Assembly (NCBI GenBank): GCA_002311385.1
Contig: DCAE01000127.1
Coordinates: 1-14,050 of the forward strand
DNA from: Dehalococcoidia bacterium UBA1141
Lineage (GTDB): Bacteria > Chloroflexota > Dehalococcoidia > Lucifugimonadales > UBA3495
Direction: 5' to 3'
DNA: 14,050 nucleotides
A model generated the notes under the pieces. That model was not told the origin of the DNA, did not search any database, and saw nothing but the letters and a program-made list of their open reading frames with translations. Position numbers and translations under genes: made by a program. Shown here in pieces: positions 13,727 through 14,050 of this stretch (the first letter of the stretch is position 1; each line of letters opens with the position of its first letter).

Positions 13727-14050
13727 TTAAGCTTCGACCCCTAACTCATTCATGATTCCGGTTATTTGCTCCCAGGTCTCGTCCTCAACAAATATGCCAT
13801 CATTAAGACGGCGTTGCTCGGTATTATGCTCAATCTCCCCGGGGTAAAGTACCTCGGTGAATCCCGCCGCTGGTGGTGAAGTCTTCACGAATTTGACGAA
13901 CTCTTGTACTTCGCTTTTGAACTGGGCTAGGGACCGGAAATGCTCCACGTTGAACACGCTGATGAAGCAACCGTCATTGTGTTTGGCTTGGGGGTCAATG
14001 CCGAAGCCCAGACCGGTGAGCAGGCCGGAGAACACCTCTACCATGAAAGA
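13727..14050 (-). CDS. Malate/L-lactate (Ldh_2) family dehydrogenase, C-terminal part
   Basis: About 107 residues of the C-terminus are present, and the frame stays open to the window edge. The ATG at 14044 is internal: SFMVEVFSGLLTG is the conserved helix after the family's KGYGL segment. Further hallmarks are FNVEHFRSLAQFKSEV, a VLYPGEIE motif (typically LPGE) and the final ETWEQITGIMNELGV helix. The family includes NAD(P)-dependent malate, L-lactate, sulfolactate and ureidoglycolate dehydrogenases, which do not have the classical Rossmann fold, and the substrate cannot be chosen from this fragment. The MDMPI-family gene begins 31 nt downstream, so the two were probably co-transcribed. Confidence 0.88.
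   Translation of the reverse strand, partial: SFMVEVFSGLLTGLGFGIDPQAKHNDGCFISVFNVEHFRSLAQFKSEVQEFVKFVKTSPPAAGFTEVLYPGEIEHNTEQRRLNDGIFVEDETWEQITGIMNELGVEA

Noticed and set aside
1..14050. CRISPR array, tRNA or rRNA genes, integrase or transposase, toxin-antitoxin or other defence cassette
   Set aside because: No regularly spaced repeats, cloverleaf sequences or proteins of these kinds were found on either strand.

Overview
The window is 14 kb of ordinary bacterial chromosome with densely packed genes. The best guess for the source is a Chloroflexota bacterium of the Dehalococcoidia/SAR202 kind. The reasons are a lipoprotein with a long Thr-Pro linker, which is frequent in that phylum, a compact lysine block (dapB, asd, dapA) next to rpsO-pnp, and moderate G+C content. 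No 16S rRNA or other decisive marker is present, so this assignment is inference.

Layout, left to right. Positions 1-231 hold no recognisable gene, only short inverted repeats. A VOC (glyoxalase-fold) protein gene follows (232-630, minus). A minus-strand unit then runs from a consensus sigma-70 promoter at 3011-3040 through a GatB/YqeY protein, purQ and an EamA-type 10-TM transporter. Divergent from it, purA (plus) has its own extended -10 promoter. purA converges on dapA, and a symmetrical hairpin between them can stop transcription from both sides. The rest, up to about 12.1 kb, is minus-strand: rpsO, pnp with an Arg-Gly-rich tail, a strong terminator, a frameshifted beta-helix lipoprotein gene, dapB, asd, and dapA from a separate promoter. 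At the right end a 5-formyltetrahydrofolate cyclo-ligase family gene (plus, frameshifted) converges on a broken maleylpyruvate-isomerase/DinB-fold gene (minus). Upstream of that is the 3' end of a malate/lactate (Ldh_2) dehydrogenase gene that runs off the window.

How the genes work together. asd, dapA and dapB carry aspartyl phosphate into the diaminopimelate/lysine branch. purA and purQ are steps of purine synthesis, and the folate cyclo-ligase homologue would recycle folate for the same one-carbon pool. rpsO and pnp form the usual translation/RNA-decay pair, with a hairpin between them.

I do not see a new defence, mobile or biosynthetic system. The most interesting signal is a perfect 44-bp palindrome (13601-13644) exactly at the point where the maleylpyruvate-isomerase-like gene is broken. 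Both the premature stop and the 2-nt frame change lie in one arm, and both are what a templated copy of the other arm would produce. Three genes in the window are disrupted and all three are dispensable-looking, while the housekeeping genes are intact.
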